64,000 nt of DNA from NCBI GenBank assembly GCA_963840435.1, contig CAWIYY010000012.1:434001-498000 (forward strand). The letters run 5' to 3'. Positions 41,543 through 49,757 of this stretch are shown here, one piece after another; position 1 is the first letter of the stretch, and every line of letters begins with the position of its first letter. Both the position numbers and the translations under genes were made by a program. The notes under the pieces were generated by a model. That model did no database searches and was not told where the DNA came from. It saw only the letters and a program-made list of their open reading frames with translations. This stretch comes from Bog-473 sp963840435 (GTDB lineage Bacteria; Actinomycetota; Acidimicrobiia; Acidimicrobiales; RAAP-2).

Positions 41543-43792
41543 GTGATGAATCATACGGCGGTGCGCAACGGGGACGGGCCGACGGCGGGGGCGCAGGCGC
41601 CAACGTCGGTCCTCGGTCGGCTGGCCGGAGCCTGCTACGACCGCCGGCGCACGGTCCTCGTGCTCTGGATCCTGGCCATCATCGCCATCACCGTGCTGGC
41701 CCAGGTCGTGGGCACTCACTTCGAGAACAAGTTCACCGCCGGCAACACGCCGTCCCAGCAGGCGCAGAACATCCTGGCCTCCCGGTTCCCGGCGCAGTCG
41801 GGGGACACGGCCGACATCGTCTTCCACACGGCGACGCCCATCCCCGACAACCAGGCCGCCATTGCCGCGGTCGTGGCCCGGGTGCGTCCGCTGCCCTACG
41901 TGCGCCGCGTGACCAGCCCCTTCTCCGCCGCCGGCGCGCACCAGATCGCCCCGCACGGCAACATCGCCTTTGCCCAGGTCCAGTTCAGCACCGACACCGC
42001 GGACATCCCGACCGGCGCGATCACGAAGGTCGTCAACGTGGCCCAGTCCGGGGCGCACGCGGGGTTCGCGGTCGAGCTCGGCGGCAACCCGATCTCTTCG
42101 GCGGTCACGGCGGCGCCGGGCCCGAGCGAGGGCATCGGCATCACGGCCGCCATCCTCATCATGCTGCTGGCCTTCGGGTCCGTGGTCGCCATGGGCCTGC
42201 CCCTCATCACCGCGCTGGCCGGATTGGGGGCCGGCATAGCGCTCCTCGAGCTGCTCACCCACGTCTTCGTCGTGCCGAACTTCTCTCCGGAGATGGCCGC
42301 CATGATCGGTATCGGTGTCGGCATCGACTACGCGCTGTTCATCGTGACCCGATACCGGCAGGGCATCTTCGAGGGTCGGGATCCACGCGACGCGGTAGTC
42401 ACGGCACACATGACGGCCGGCCGTTCCGTGCTCTTCGCGGGCACCACGGTCGTGATCTCGCTCTTCGGCCTCTACCTGATCGGGCAGGCCTACATGATCG
42501 GTCTGGCCACGGCCTGCATCGCCGCCGTGCTGATGGTGCTGTGCGCCGCCCTGACCCTGCTCCCCGCCATGCTCGGCTTCGCCGGCAACGCCATCGACAA
42601 GCTGCACCTGCCCGGCCTGCTCCAGAGCGGTGGGCCGCCACCCGAGAACGGTTTCTGGCACCGCTGGAGCCGCTTCGTGCAGCGACGGGCCTGGTTGACC
42701 GGCACCGTGGCCGTCCTCATCCTGATCGCGCTCGCGCTCCCGATGTTCAGCATGCGGCTGGCCTTCACCGACGCCGGGAACGACCCCACGTCGCTGACCA
42801 CCAGGCAGGCCTACGACCTGCTGGCCCAGGGCTTCGGGCCCGGGTTCAACGGTCCCTTGATCGTGGCGGCCGACATGCACGGCCCCGGTGACGTGGACAC
42901 CATGAACCACCTGCAGCAGGCGATCGCCGCCCACCACGACGGCGTCGCCTTCGTCACCCCGGTGCAGTTCAACGCGACGGACACCGGAGGGCTGATCGTC
43001 GTGTACCCCACGACCTCGCCGCAGTCGGCCCAGACCGCGCAGCTCGTGCAGACCTTGCGCAACGACGTGATCCCGGCTGCGACGGCGTCGAGCGGCGTCA
43101 ACGCACAGGTGGGTGGAGAGACGGCCGCCGGCATCGACGCCGCCAACTTCTTGGGCCACCGGCTCTTCGTGGTGATCGGTGCCGTCCTGATCCTGTCGTT
43201 CCTGCTCCTGATGGTGGTGTTCCGTTCCCTCGTGCTGCCGCTCAAGGCGGTGGTGATGAACCTGCTCAGCGTCGGCGCGGCCTACGGGGTCATGGTGGCC
43301 GTCTTCCAGTGGGGCTGGGCGGGCAGCATCATCGGCATCGGCGAGAAGGGTCCCATCGACCCGTGGATCCCGGTCGCCCTCTTCGTGGTGCTGTTCGGCC
43401 TGTCCATGGACTACGAAGTGTTCCTCTTGTCGCGGATCCGCGAGGAGTGGTTGCGCACCCGTGACAACTCGACGGCGGTGGCCGACGGGCTGGCCATCAC
43501 CGGGCGCATCATCACCGCCGCCGCGGCCATCATGTTCTGCGTCTTCGCGTCCTTCGTCATCAAGGACCCGCTGCACATCCTCAAGGTCTTCGGCCTGGGC
43601 CTGGCCACCGCCGTCCTGGTCGACGCCACGCTCGTGCGTATGGTGCTCGTCCCCTCGATCATGGAGCTGCTCGGACCGGTCAACTGGTGGATGCCGCGCT
43701 GGATGGACCGCTCCATCCCGACCATCGGCGTCGAGGTCACGCCGAGCGCGCCGCCCGCACCCGCTCCAGTACCGGCACCCGTCCCCGCCTGA
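41543..43792 (+). CDS. MMPL/RND-family membrane transporter
   Basis: Large RND-type exporter of 749 aa (MmpL/YdfJ group) with two repeats. Each has one helix, a periplasmic domain and five further helices: first half WILAIIAITVL, then AAMIGIGVGIDYALFIVTRYRQG; second half LTGTVAVLILIAL and FVVLFGLSMDYEVFLLSRIREEW. The GxDYALF and SMDYEVFL aspartate-tyrosine pairs are the proton-relay motifs. Such proteins export lipids or siderophores or confer efflux. The C-terminus is proline/alanine-rich. It starts at GTG 41543 or ATG 41546 without a clear ribosome site and is likely repressed by the divergent TetR protein. Confidence 0.93.
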   Translation: MMNHTAVRNGDGPTAGAQAPTSVLGRLAGACYDRRRTVLVLWILAIIAITVLAQVVGTHFENKFTAGNTPSQQAQNILASRFPAQSGDTADIVFHTATPIPDNQAAIAAVVARVRPLPYVRRVTSPFSAAGAHQIAPHGNIAFAQVQFSTDTADIPTGAITKVVNVAQSGAHAGFAVELGGNPISSAVTAAPGPSEGIGITAAILIMLLAFGSVVAMGLPLITALAGLGAGIALLELLTHVFVVPNFSPEMAAMIGIGVGIDYALFIVTRYRQGIFEGRDPRDAVVTAHMTAGRSVLFAGTTVVISLFGLYLIGQAYMIGLATACIAAVLMVLCAALTLLPAMLGFAGNAIDKLHLPGLLQSGGPPPENGFWHRWSRFVQRRAWLTGTVAVLILIALALPMFSMRLAFTDAGNDPTSLTTRQAYDLLAQGFGPGFNGPLIVAADMHGPGDVDTMNHLQQAIAAHHDGVAFVTPVQFNATDTGGLIVVYPTTSPQSAQTAQLVQTLRNDVIPAATASSGVNAQVGGETAAGIDAANFLGHRLFVVIGAVLILSFLLLMVVFRSLVLPLKAVVMNLLSVGAAYGVMVAVFQWGWAGSIIGIGEKGPIDPWIPVALFVVLFGLSMDYEVFLLSRIREEWLRTRDNSTAVADGLAITGRIITAAAAIMFCVFASFVIKDPLHILKVFGLGLATAVLVDATLVRMVLVPSIMELLGPVNWWMPRWMDRSIPTIGVEVTPSAPPAPAPVPAPVPA

Positions 43793-43824
43793 GCCAACAC
43801 GGGCCGGCCGTATGCTTGGCCCCC

Positions 43825-45624
43825 ATGCAAACGGAGCGGAGCGAGGGCAGCGGGGCGGAAGCGACGGCCACATTCGTCTCCATCAACCCCGGGCGCGACG
43901 TGCAGCGGGTCGGCACGGCTGCATTCCTCGGGCAGGACGTCTCGAAGATCCATGACCCGGTCTGGGCGGTCATCGGCAATCTCGGCGACAGCCAGTGCTA
44001 CCTCGGCGTGCCGGCCAAGGTGCAGGTCGTCCAGGACGCCCTGTCCCGGCGCATCGAGCGGGACGACCTCCCGGTGCGGCTGATCCCTCCGGCCTTCACC
44101 CTCGGGGTGTCCGACGGCCAGCTCAACGGCACCCCGCAGATGCGATTCTCCCTGGTCGGACGCGAGCTCGTGCACGACGTGGCCGACGTGCACCTGGCAG
44201 CGAACAGCGTCGCCGGCCTGGTCGCCGTCGTGGCCTGTGACAAGCCCCCGGTCGGGACGGTGGCCGCCGTGCTGGAGAACAACACGCCGGCCGTCATCCT
44301 CTCCGACGGCCCGATCAGGCCCGGGATCGACCCCGCGACGGGAGCCCGCATCGATCTCGTGTCCGCCTTCCAGGCGGCAGACCAGGACGACGAGGTCCGC
44401 GCCCGCTACGCGCTGCACGCCTGCCCCGGCCAGGGCAGCTGCGGAGGCATGTTCACCTACAACACGATGCAGACGTTCATCGCGCTGCTCGGACTCGAGC
44501 CGCTGCACATGGTGTCCCCGGCCTCGGACGACCCGCGGCGGCTGACGGAGTTCCCGGATCAGGTGGTCGACTGCCTGCTGGCGATGGCGAGACGCGGCAT
44601 CCGGCCGCGCGACATCGTGACGCCCGCCTCGCTGCGCAACGCGATGACCGTGGCCATCGCCATGGGCGGCTCGACCAACGTGCTCCTGCACAGCGTGGAG
44701 ATCGCCCGCGCCGCGGGCATCGACCTCTGGGACAACGTGCTCAGCCAGGAGGACTTCAACCAGCTGTCGCGCCGGGTGCCGGTCCTGGTCAACATGCGCC
44801 CCTTCGGCGACTACTCCATGGTGGATGTGGACGCCAAGGGCGGCCTGCAGGTGATTGTGCGTGAGCTCCTCGAGGCCGGCTTCCTCGAGGGTGGGGCGAT
44901 GACGTGCACCGGAGAGACGCTGGCCGAGCAGGTGGCCCGGCTGGCCCCGCCCCCTCCGGACAACGACGTGATCTACCCGGTCGCCAAGCCGTTCAAGGAC
45001 ACGGGCGGACTGCGCCTGCTCCGGGGCAACCTGGCCCCCGAGGGCGGCGCCATCCTCAAGATCGCCGGCGTCGAAGGTGGCATCAGGAACGGCGCCTTCA
45101 CCGGCCGGGCCCGCGTGTTCAACGGCGAGCGTTCCCTGATCGAGGCGCTCGACCGGCACCCTGACAGCTTCGAGGACAACGACATGGTCGTCATCCGCTA
45201 CGAGGGACCCCGTGGTGCCCCGGGAATGCCCGAGCTCCTCGACCCCACCTCGCGCATCACGGCGCTCTGCCGCCAGCGCCAGATCACCATCGCCCTGATG
45301 ACCGACGCCCGTTTCTCGGGAGGTTCGGTCGGCCTGGTCATCGGTCACGTCGCGCCGGAGGCACTCCTGGGCGGACCGATCGCGCTGGTCGAGGACGGCG
45401 ACACCATCGTCGTCGACCTGAGCACGGACCGCCTCGACTGCGTCGAGCTGAGCGACCCCGACCGCTCCGAACGCCGCCGGGCCGCCTGGCGTGCGGCGGC
45501 GGAGGGGAACGGCGGCCTCCATCCGGACGTGACGCCGGTGACCGACCGCGTCCTGGCCCGGATGCGGGCCACCGCGCTGCCCGCCCTCCTCGGTGGTGGC
45601 ATGGCCACGCCGCTGCCGAGCTGA
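43825..45624 (+). CDS. ilvD: IlvD/Edd-family dehydratase, probable dihydroxy-acid dehydratase
   Basis: Fe-S dehydratase (599 aa) that would convert dihydroxy-isovalerate to 2-ketoisovalerate in valine, leucine and isoleucine synthesis. Three cluster-ligand positions can be proposed: Cys in NLGDSQCYLGVP, CDK in VVACDKPPVG, and CPGQGSCGGMFTYNTM. The catalytic serine region is DARFSGGSVGLVIGHV. The first and second motifs deviate from canonical IlvD (no TPCN, no NCDKITPGM), so a sugar-acid dehydratase is a real alternative. The location directly before ilvBNC argues for IlvD. TATGCT (43811-43816) is 8 nt before the ATG. Confidence 0.82.
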   Translation: MQTERSEGSGAEATATFVSINPGRDVQRVGTAAFLGQDVSKIHDPVWAVIGNLGDSQCYLGVPAKVQVVQDALSRRIERDDLPVRLIPPAFTLGVSDGQLNGTPQMRFSLVGRELVHDVADVHLAANSVAGLVAVVACDKPPVGTVAAVLENNTPAVILSDGPIRPGIDPATGARIDLVSAFQAADQDDEVRARYALHACPGQGSCGGMFTYNTMQTFIALLGLEPLHMVSPASDDPRRLTEFPDQVVDCLLAMARRGIRPRDIVTPASLRNAMTVAIAMGGSTNVLLHSVEIARAAGIDLWDNVLSQEDFNQLSRRVPVLVNMRPFGDYSMVDVDAKGGLQVIVRELLEAGFLEGGAMTCTGETLAEQVARLAPPPPDNDVIYPVAKPFKDTGGLRLLRGNLAPEGGAILKIAGVEGGIRNGAFTGRARVFNGERSLIEALDRHPDSFEDNDMVVIRYEGPRGAPGMPELLDPTSRITALCRQRQITIALMTDARFSGGSVGLVIGHVAPEALLGGPIALVEDGDTIVVDLSTDRLDCVELSDPDRSERRRAAWRAAAEGNGGLHPDVTPVTDRVLARMRATALPALLGGGMATPLPS

Positions 45625-45700
45625 GAGGCCCTCACCCGGCACGAGCGAGCACGGGCCGGGCCCGGCAGACGAGGCGGCAGCCCGCCGGGAACAGGCGGGG

Positions 45701-45729
45701 TTGTCCCAAGGCGGCGGTCATGGCAGAAT
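45701..45729 (+). promoter_or_regulatory. Promoter of the ilvB leader
   Basis: TTGTCC (45701-45706), 17-nt spacer, CAGAAT (45724-45729); both boxes match consensus at 4 of 6. Transcription would start near 45736, at or just before the leader-peptide start codon, so the leader would be translated without an upstream ribosome site. Confidence 0.55.
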
Positions 45730-45738
45730 GGACGCGTG

Positions 45739-45786
45739 ATGCAGGAGCGCAGCGCCCGTCCCGAGATTCTGGTACTCGTAACGTAG
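45739..45786 (+). CDS. ilvB leader peptide (attenuator)
   Basis: 15-codon ORF encoding MQERSARPEILVLVT and ending TAG at 45784-45786. Five consecutive branched-chain codons (Ile-Leu-Val-Leu-Val) precede the terminal Thr; chance occurrence right before ilvBNC and a terminator hairpin is very unlikely. A GTG in frame at 45736 could be the actual start. Ribosome stalling at these codons when branched-chain aminoacyl-tRNAs are scarce should favour read-through. Confidence 0.85.
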   Translation: MQERSARPEILVLVT

Positions 45787-45849
45787 GCGCGCGCCCACAG
45801 CACAATGCGCGCCTACCGACCTCCCGCTTCCGGGGGGTCGTTTCAATTT
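45783..45849 (+). terminator. ilvB attenuator hairpins
   Basis: Two hairpins lie back to back. The first is a perfect 10-bp stem GTAGGCGCGC (45783-45792) with GCGCGCCTAC (45807-45816); its left arm contains the leader stop codon. The second, CGACCTCCCG (45817-45826) with CGGGGGGTCG (45831-45840) and loop CTTC, is followed by TTTCAATTT, a weak intrinsic terminator. The first stem can form only while the ribosome is held upstream on the Ile/Leu/Val codons, as expected for attenuation; which structure acts as anti-terminator needs folding. Confidence 0.75.
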
Positions 45850-45899
45850 CCGGCCCGAATCGACCGACAACCCGGCCACCACGCAACAGGGGAGCACCA

Positions 45900-47624
45900 A
45901 TGAAGCTGACAGGAGCACAGGCCCTCATCAAGAGCCTCGAGATGCAGGGCGTCGACGTCATGTTCGGCCTGCCCGGCGGCGCCATCCTGCCGGTCTACGA
46001 CCCGATCATCGACTCGTCGATCCGCCACATCCTGGTCCGTCACGAGCAGGGCGCCGGGCACATGGCCGAGGGGTACGCCATGGTGACCGGACGTCCCGGG
46101 GTGGCCATGGTGACCAGCGGGCCCGGCGCCACCAACATCGTGACGCCGCTGGCCAACGCCTACATGGACTCGACCCCACTGGTCGTCGTGTCGGGCCAGG
46201 TGGCCACGGCGGCCATCGGCACCGATGCCTTCCAGGAGTGCGACATCACCGGCGTCACCATGGGCATCACGAAGCACAACTGGTTGATCAAGGACGCCGA
46301 CGACATCCCGCGGGTGGTGGCGGCCGCCTTCCACGTGGCTACCACCGGACGGCCCGGCCCTGTCCTGATCGACCTGCCCAAGGACATCTCGAACGCGACC
46401 ATGGAGTGGTATTGGCCCTCCTCGGTCGACGAGCTCGACCTGCCGGGCTATCACCCGGTGACCTTCGGTGACCCCGTGCTGGTGCGCCAGGCGGCGGAGC
46501 TGATCGCCTCGGCGCACCGCCCAGTCCTCTACGTCGGCGGCGGCGTCCTCAAGGCGCGCGCGGCAGAGCAGCTGCGCACCCTGGCCGAGCGCACCGGCAT
46601 CCCGGTCGTGACGACGCTCATGGCCCGGGGCGCGTTCCCGGACTCGCACCCCCAGGCGCTGGGCATGCCCGGGATGCACGGGCACTACACGGCGGTGACC
46701 GCGCTGCAGAAGAGCGACCTGCTGGTCAGCCTGGGGGCACGCTTCGACGACCGGGTCACCGGCAAGATCAGCGCGTTCGCCCCCGAGGCCAAGGTCATCC
46801 ACGTCGACATCGATCCGGCCGAGCTGGGCAAGGTCCGGGTCCCCGACGTGGGCATCGCCGGCGACTGCCGTCTGGTGATTCAGGAGTTGCTCCTGGCCAT
46901 GGACGCCCGCGCCGACGCGCCGCTGGTGCAGGACCTGGCTCCGTGGTGGCGTCAGATCCGGGCCTGGCAGGAGCGCTTCCCGCTCTACTACTCCGAATCC
47001 GACGGCGGCGCGATCAAGCCGCAGAACGTGGTGGAGCAGCTGCGCGACGCCGCGCCCGAGGACACCGTCGTGGTGGCCGGGGTGGGACAGCACCAGATGT
47101 GGGCCTCCCAGTACTGGAACTTCAACCACCCCTACACGTGGGTCAACTCGGGTGGCGCGGGCACCATGGGCTTCGCGGTGCCGGCCGCCATCGGAGCCAA
47201 GGTGGGGCGTCCCGACCGGACGGTCTGGGCCATCGACGGCGACGGCTGCTTCCAGATGACGGCCCAAGAGCTGGTGACGGCCAGCGCGGAGCAGATCCCG
47301 GTGAAGATCGCCATCCTCAACAACGCCTACCTCGGCATGGTGCGCCAATGGCAGGAGATGTTCTACGGGGAGCGCTACTCGGAGGTCTACCTCTCGCCCG
47401 ACCTGCCCGACTACGTCATGTGGGCCGAGGCCATGGGATGTGTCGGCATCCGGGCCGAGTCTCCCGAGGACGTCGGGCCGGCCATTGAGAAGGCGAACGG
47501 CATCGACGACCGCCCGGTGGTCGTCGACTTCCGCACCGATGCCTTCGAGAAGGTCTTCCCGATGGTGGCGGCCGGCGCGTCGAACGACGACATCGTCGTG
47601 CACCCCGAGCAGGCAGCCCAATGA
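45900..47624 (+). CDS. ilvB: Acetolactate synthase large subunit
   Basis: ThDP-dependent acetohydroxyacid synthase catalytic subunit, 574 aa, first common step of valine, leucine and isoleucine synthesis. MFGLPGGAILPVYDPI, the ThDP glutamate in RHEQGAGHMAEGYA, FAD-domain GMPGMHGHY, and the ThDP-Mg motif GDGCFQMTAQELVTA..NNAYLGMVRQWQ are complete. I chose ATG 45900 behind AGGGGAG; an in-frame start at 45720 lies within the attenuator leader and would add nonsense sequence. The stop overlaps ilvN (ATGA). Confidence 0.97.
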   Translation: MKLTGAQALIKSLEMQGVDVMFGLPGGAILPVYDPIIDSSIRHILVRHEQGAGHMAEGYAMVTGRPGVAMVTSGPGATNIVTPLANAYMDSTPLVVVSGQVATAAIGTDAFQECDITGVTMGITKHNWLIKDADDIPRVVAAAFHVATTGRPGPVLIDLPKDISNATMEWYWPSSVDELDLPGYHPVTFGDPVLVRQAAELIASAHRPVLYVGGGVLKARAAEQLRTLAERTGIPVVTTLMARGAFPDSHPQALGMPGMHGHYTAVTALQKSDLLVSLGARFDDRVTGKISAFAPEAKVIHVDIDPAELGKVRVPDVGIAGDCRLVIQELLLAMDARADAPLVQDLAPWWRQIRAWQERFPLYYSESDGGAIKPQNVVEQLRDAAPEDTVVVAGVGQHQMWASQYWNFNHPYTWVNSGGAGTMGFAVPAAIGAKVGRPDRTVWAIDGDGCFQMTAQELVTASAEQIPVKIAILNNAYLGMVRQWQEMFYGERYSEVYLSPDLPDYVMWAEAMGCVGIRAESPEDVGPAIEKANGIDDRPVVVDFRTDAFEKVFPMVAAGASNDDIVVHPEQAAQ

Positions 47625-48157
47625 CGGCGGCCCACCTGACCTCGCTGCCCGGCGGAGCCGGCGGGCGGCCCCGCCATCACATCCTCACCGTGCTGGTGGA
47701 GAACAAGGCAGGCGTCCTGGCCCGGGTGGCCGGGCTGTTCAGCCGGCGCGGCTTCAACATCTACTCGCTGGCCGTGGCCCCCACCGACGAGGACGAGCAC
47801 TTCAGCCGGATCACCATCGTGGTCGACGTCGAGTCGGCGCCGCTCGAACAGGTGATCATGCAACTCGACAAGCTGATCAACGTCGTCTCGATCGGCGAGC
47901 TGTCACCGGCCCAGGCGGTCGAGCGCGAGCTGGTCCTGGTCACGGTGGCGGTCGGCCCGACGGAACGCCAGCAGGTGATCCAGTTGGTGGGTGTCTTCGG
48001 TGGTGAGGTGGTCAGCGTCGGAATCGACCGGCTGACCGTCATGCTGGCCGGGCGCCCCGAGAAGATCGACGACTTCGAGGGCCTGCTCGAGCAGTACCGG
48101 GTCCTCGAGAGCCAGCGGACGGGTCGGGTCGCCTTGCCTAAGCTGACCCGTCACTGA
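47621..48157 (+). CDS. ilvN: Acetolactate synthase small (regulatory) subunit
   Basis: 178-aa regulatory subunit that gives valine feedback control to IlvB. The N-terminal ACT domain is HILTVLVENKAGVLARVAGLFSRRGFNI followed by SLAVAPTDEDEHFSRITIVV; a second ACT-like C-terminal domain follows (ELVLVTVAVGPTERQQVIQLV). Translationally coupled to ilvB by a 4-nt overlap; ilvC follows after 43 bp. Confidence 0.97.
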   Translation: MTAAHLTSLPGGAGGRPRHHILTVLVENKAGVLARVAGLFSRRGFNIYSLAVAPTDEDEHFSRITIVVDVESAPLEQVIMQLDKLINVVSIGELSPAQAVERELVLVTVAVGPTERQQVIQLVGVFGGEVVSVGIDRLTVMLAGRPEKIDDFEGLLEQYRVLESQRTGRVALPKLTRH

Positions 48158-48200
48158 TCGCCCGACGAGACCGAGCACCCGAGACAAGAAAGAGCACACC

Positions 48201-49226
48201 ATGGCCACGCTGTACTACGAATCCGACGCCGACCCGACGCTGATCGCCGGGCGCAAGGTCGCCATCCTGGGCTACGGGTCGCAGGGACACGCCCACGCGC
48301 TCAACCTGATGGAGTCGGGCGTCGACGTCAGGGTCGCCCTGCGCGAGGGCAGCGCCAGCCGGCGCAAGGCCGAGGAGGCCGGGTTGCGGGTGACCTCGTT
48401 GGCCGATGCCGCGGCCGAGGCCGACGTGATCATGATTCTGCTGCCCGACACGGAGCAGAAGGCGGCCTACGACGAGTTCGTGGCGCCCCACCTCAACGAC
48501 GGCGACATGCTCATGTTCGCCCACGGCTTCAACATCCGCTTCGGCCAGATCGTCCCCCCGGCCGGGGTCGACGTGACCATGGTGGCGCCCAAGGGTCCGG
48601 GGCACCTCGTGCGTCGCACCTACACCGAGGGCGGGGGCGTCCCTTCGCTCGTCGCCGTCCACCAGGACGCCACGGGCAAGGCCCGCGACCTGGCGCTGTC
48701 CTATGCCCACGCCATCGGCGCCACCAGGGCCGGCGTGCTCGACACCACCTTCGACGAGGAGACCGAGACGGACCTCTTCGGCGAGCAGGTGGTGCTCTGT
48801 GGCGGGCTGACGGCGTTGGTCACCGCCGGCTTCGAGACGCTGGTCAACGCGGGCTACCAACCCGAGTCTGCATACTTCGAGTGCCTGCACGAGCTCAAGT
48901 TGATCGTCGATCTCATGTACGAGCAGGGCATCGCCGGGATGCGCTACTCCATCTCGGACACGGCCGAGTACGGGGACCTCACCCGGGGCCCGATGGTCAT
49001 CGACCAGGCCGTGCGGGCCCAGATGCAGACGATCCTCGACGACATCCGCAGCGGCGCCTTCGCGGAGGAGTGGATCGCCGAGAACAAGGCCGGCCGGCCG
49101 CGCTTCGAGGCGCTGCGCAAGGCCGGGCAGGCGCATCAGATCGAGTCGGTGGGGCAGGAGCTGCGGGGCATGATGCCGTTCATCTCGGCCGGCAAGACCC
49201 GGGTCCAGGACGCATCGGGCGGCTGA
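48201..49226 (+). CDS. ilvC: Ketol-acid reductoisomerase
   Basis: Class I (short) KARI of 341 aa that isomerises and reduces acetolactate with NADPH and Mg2+. The dinucleotide motif is LGYGSQGHAHALNL (residues about 23-36). Metal-binding acidic residues lie in DTTFDEETETDLFGEQ and the knotted C-terminal domain contains YFECLHELKLIVDLMYEQG. A ribosome site-like AAGAAAGAG precedes the ATG. Last gene of ilvBNC. Confidence 0.97.
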   Translation: MATLYYESDADPTLIAGRKVAILGYGSQGHAHALNLMESGVDVRVALREGSASRRKAEEAGLRVTSLADAAAEADVIMILLPDTEQKAAYDEFVAPHLNDGDMLMFAHGFNIRFGQIVPPAGVDVTMVAPKGPGHLVRRTYTEGGGVPSLVAVHQDATGKARDLALSYAHAIGATRAGVLDTTFDEETETDLFGEQVVLCGGLTALVTAGFETLVNAGYQPESAYFECLHELKLIVDLMYEQGIAGMRYSISDTAEYGDLTRGPMVIDQAVRAQMQTILDDIRSGAFAEEWIAENKAGRPRFEALRKAGQAHQIESVGQELRGMMPFISAGKTRVQDASGG

Positions 49227-49258
49227 CCAGGACGTCTCAACCGGCGAGTCCAACGGTC

Positions 49259-49308
49259 TTGCCAAGACATCAGAGTGATGTCATAGTGACACTATGCAGA
49301 TGTCACTC
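49259..49308 (+). promoter_or_regulatory. Promoter and palindromic operator at the start of the RHH gene
   Basis: TTGCCA (49259-49264), 17-nt spacer and CATAGT (49282-49287) form a good promoter; the expected transcription start is at the ATG itself (49294). The perfect 7-1-7 palindrome CATAGTG-A-CACTATG (49282-49296) covers the -10 and start codon. Four AGTG/CACT half-sites occur at 49274, 49285, 49290 and 49304, the first two 11 bp apart, a spacing typical for side-by-side ribbon-helix-helix dimers. Autorepression is inferred. Confidence 0.65.
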
Positions 49309-49746
49309 ACGGTCGACGCCATCGGGGCCGACCTCGCCGCGGTGGGAGAGCTGGGCGACGACACCGTGGCCGAGGTGGCGGCGCGCATCGGCGCCGTCCT
49401 GGCACGGTCGCTCCCCGGGCGCCTGCTCGATCTGATCTCCGAGGTGGCGGCGGACGTCACGGCCGAGTTGCCCGAGGGGCGGCTCGAGGTGAGGGTGAGC
49501 GGCGACGACGTCGACCTGGTCTACGTCCCCGACCAGGAGGCGAGCCCGGGCGGGGCGGAGGGTGACCTGTCCGCCCGCATCACACTGCGCCTCAGCGAGG
49601 GACTCAAATCCCGCGTGGAGGACGGAGCCGCCCGGCAGGGGCTCTCGGTCAACGCCGCCATCATCCGCGCCCTCGAGCGCAGCACGTCACAACGCCCGCC
49701 CCCGAGCCGTGGGGGCACCCGCATCCGGGGCTACGGATCCACCTGA
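49294..49746 (+). CDS. Ribbon-helix-helix (HicB/Arc-like) DNA-binding protein
   Basis: 150-aa protein. The C-terminal part SARITLRLSEGLKSRVEDGAARQGLSVNAAIIRALERS is a ribbon-helix-helix motif as in Arc, MetJ and HicB antitoxins. The N-terminal 90 residues are acidic and helical (ADLAAVGELGDDTVAEVAARIGAVLARSL) and do not match a fold I know. No toxin gene is adjacent; instead it is followed after 11 bp by a DUF4097 gene, a pairing also seen in other actinobacteria as far as I recall. Likely autoregulated through the palindrome over its own start. Confidence 0.82.
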   Translation: MQMSLTVDAIGADLAAVGELGDDTVAEVAARIGAVLARSLPGRLLDLISEVAADVTAELPEGRLEVRVSGDDVDLVYVPDQEASPGGAEGDLSARITLRLSEGLKSRVEDGAARQGLSVNAAIIRALERSTSQRPPPSRGGTRIRGYGST

Positions 49747-49757
49747 GAGGAGAGCAC

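Noticed and set aside
49294..49746. HicAB toxin-antitoxin locus
   Set aside because: The RHH domain is HicB-like but no HicA-type dsRNA-binding toxin or other small toxin lies on either side.
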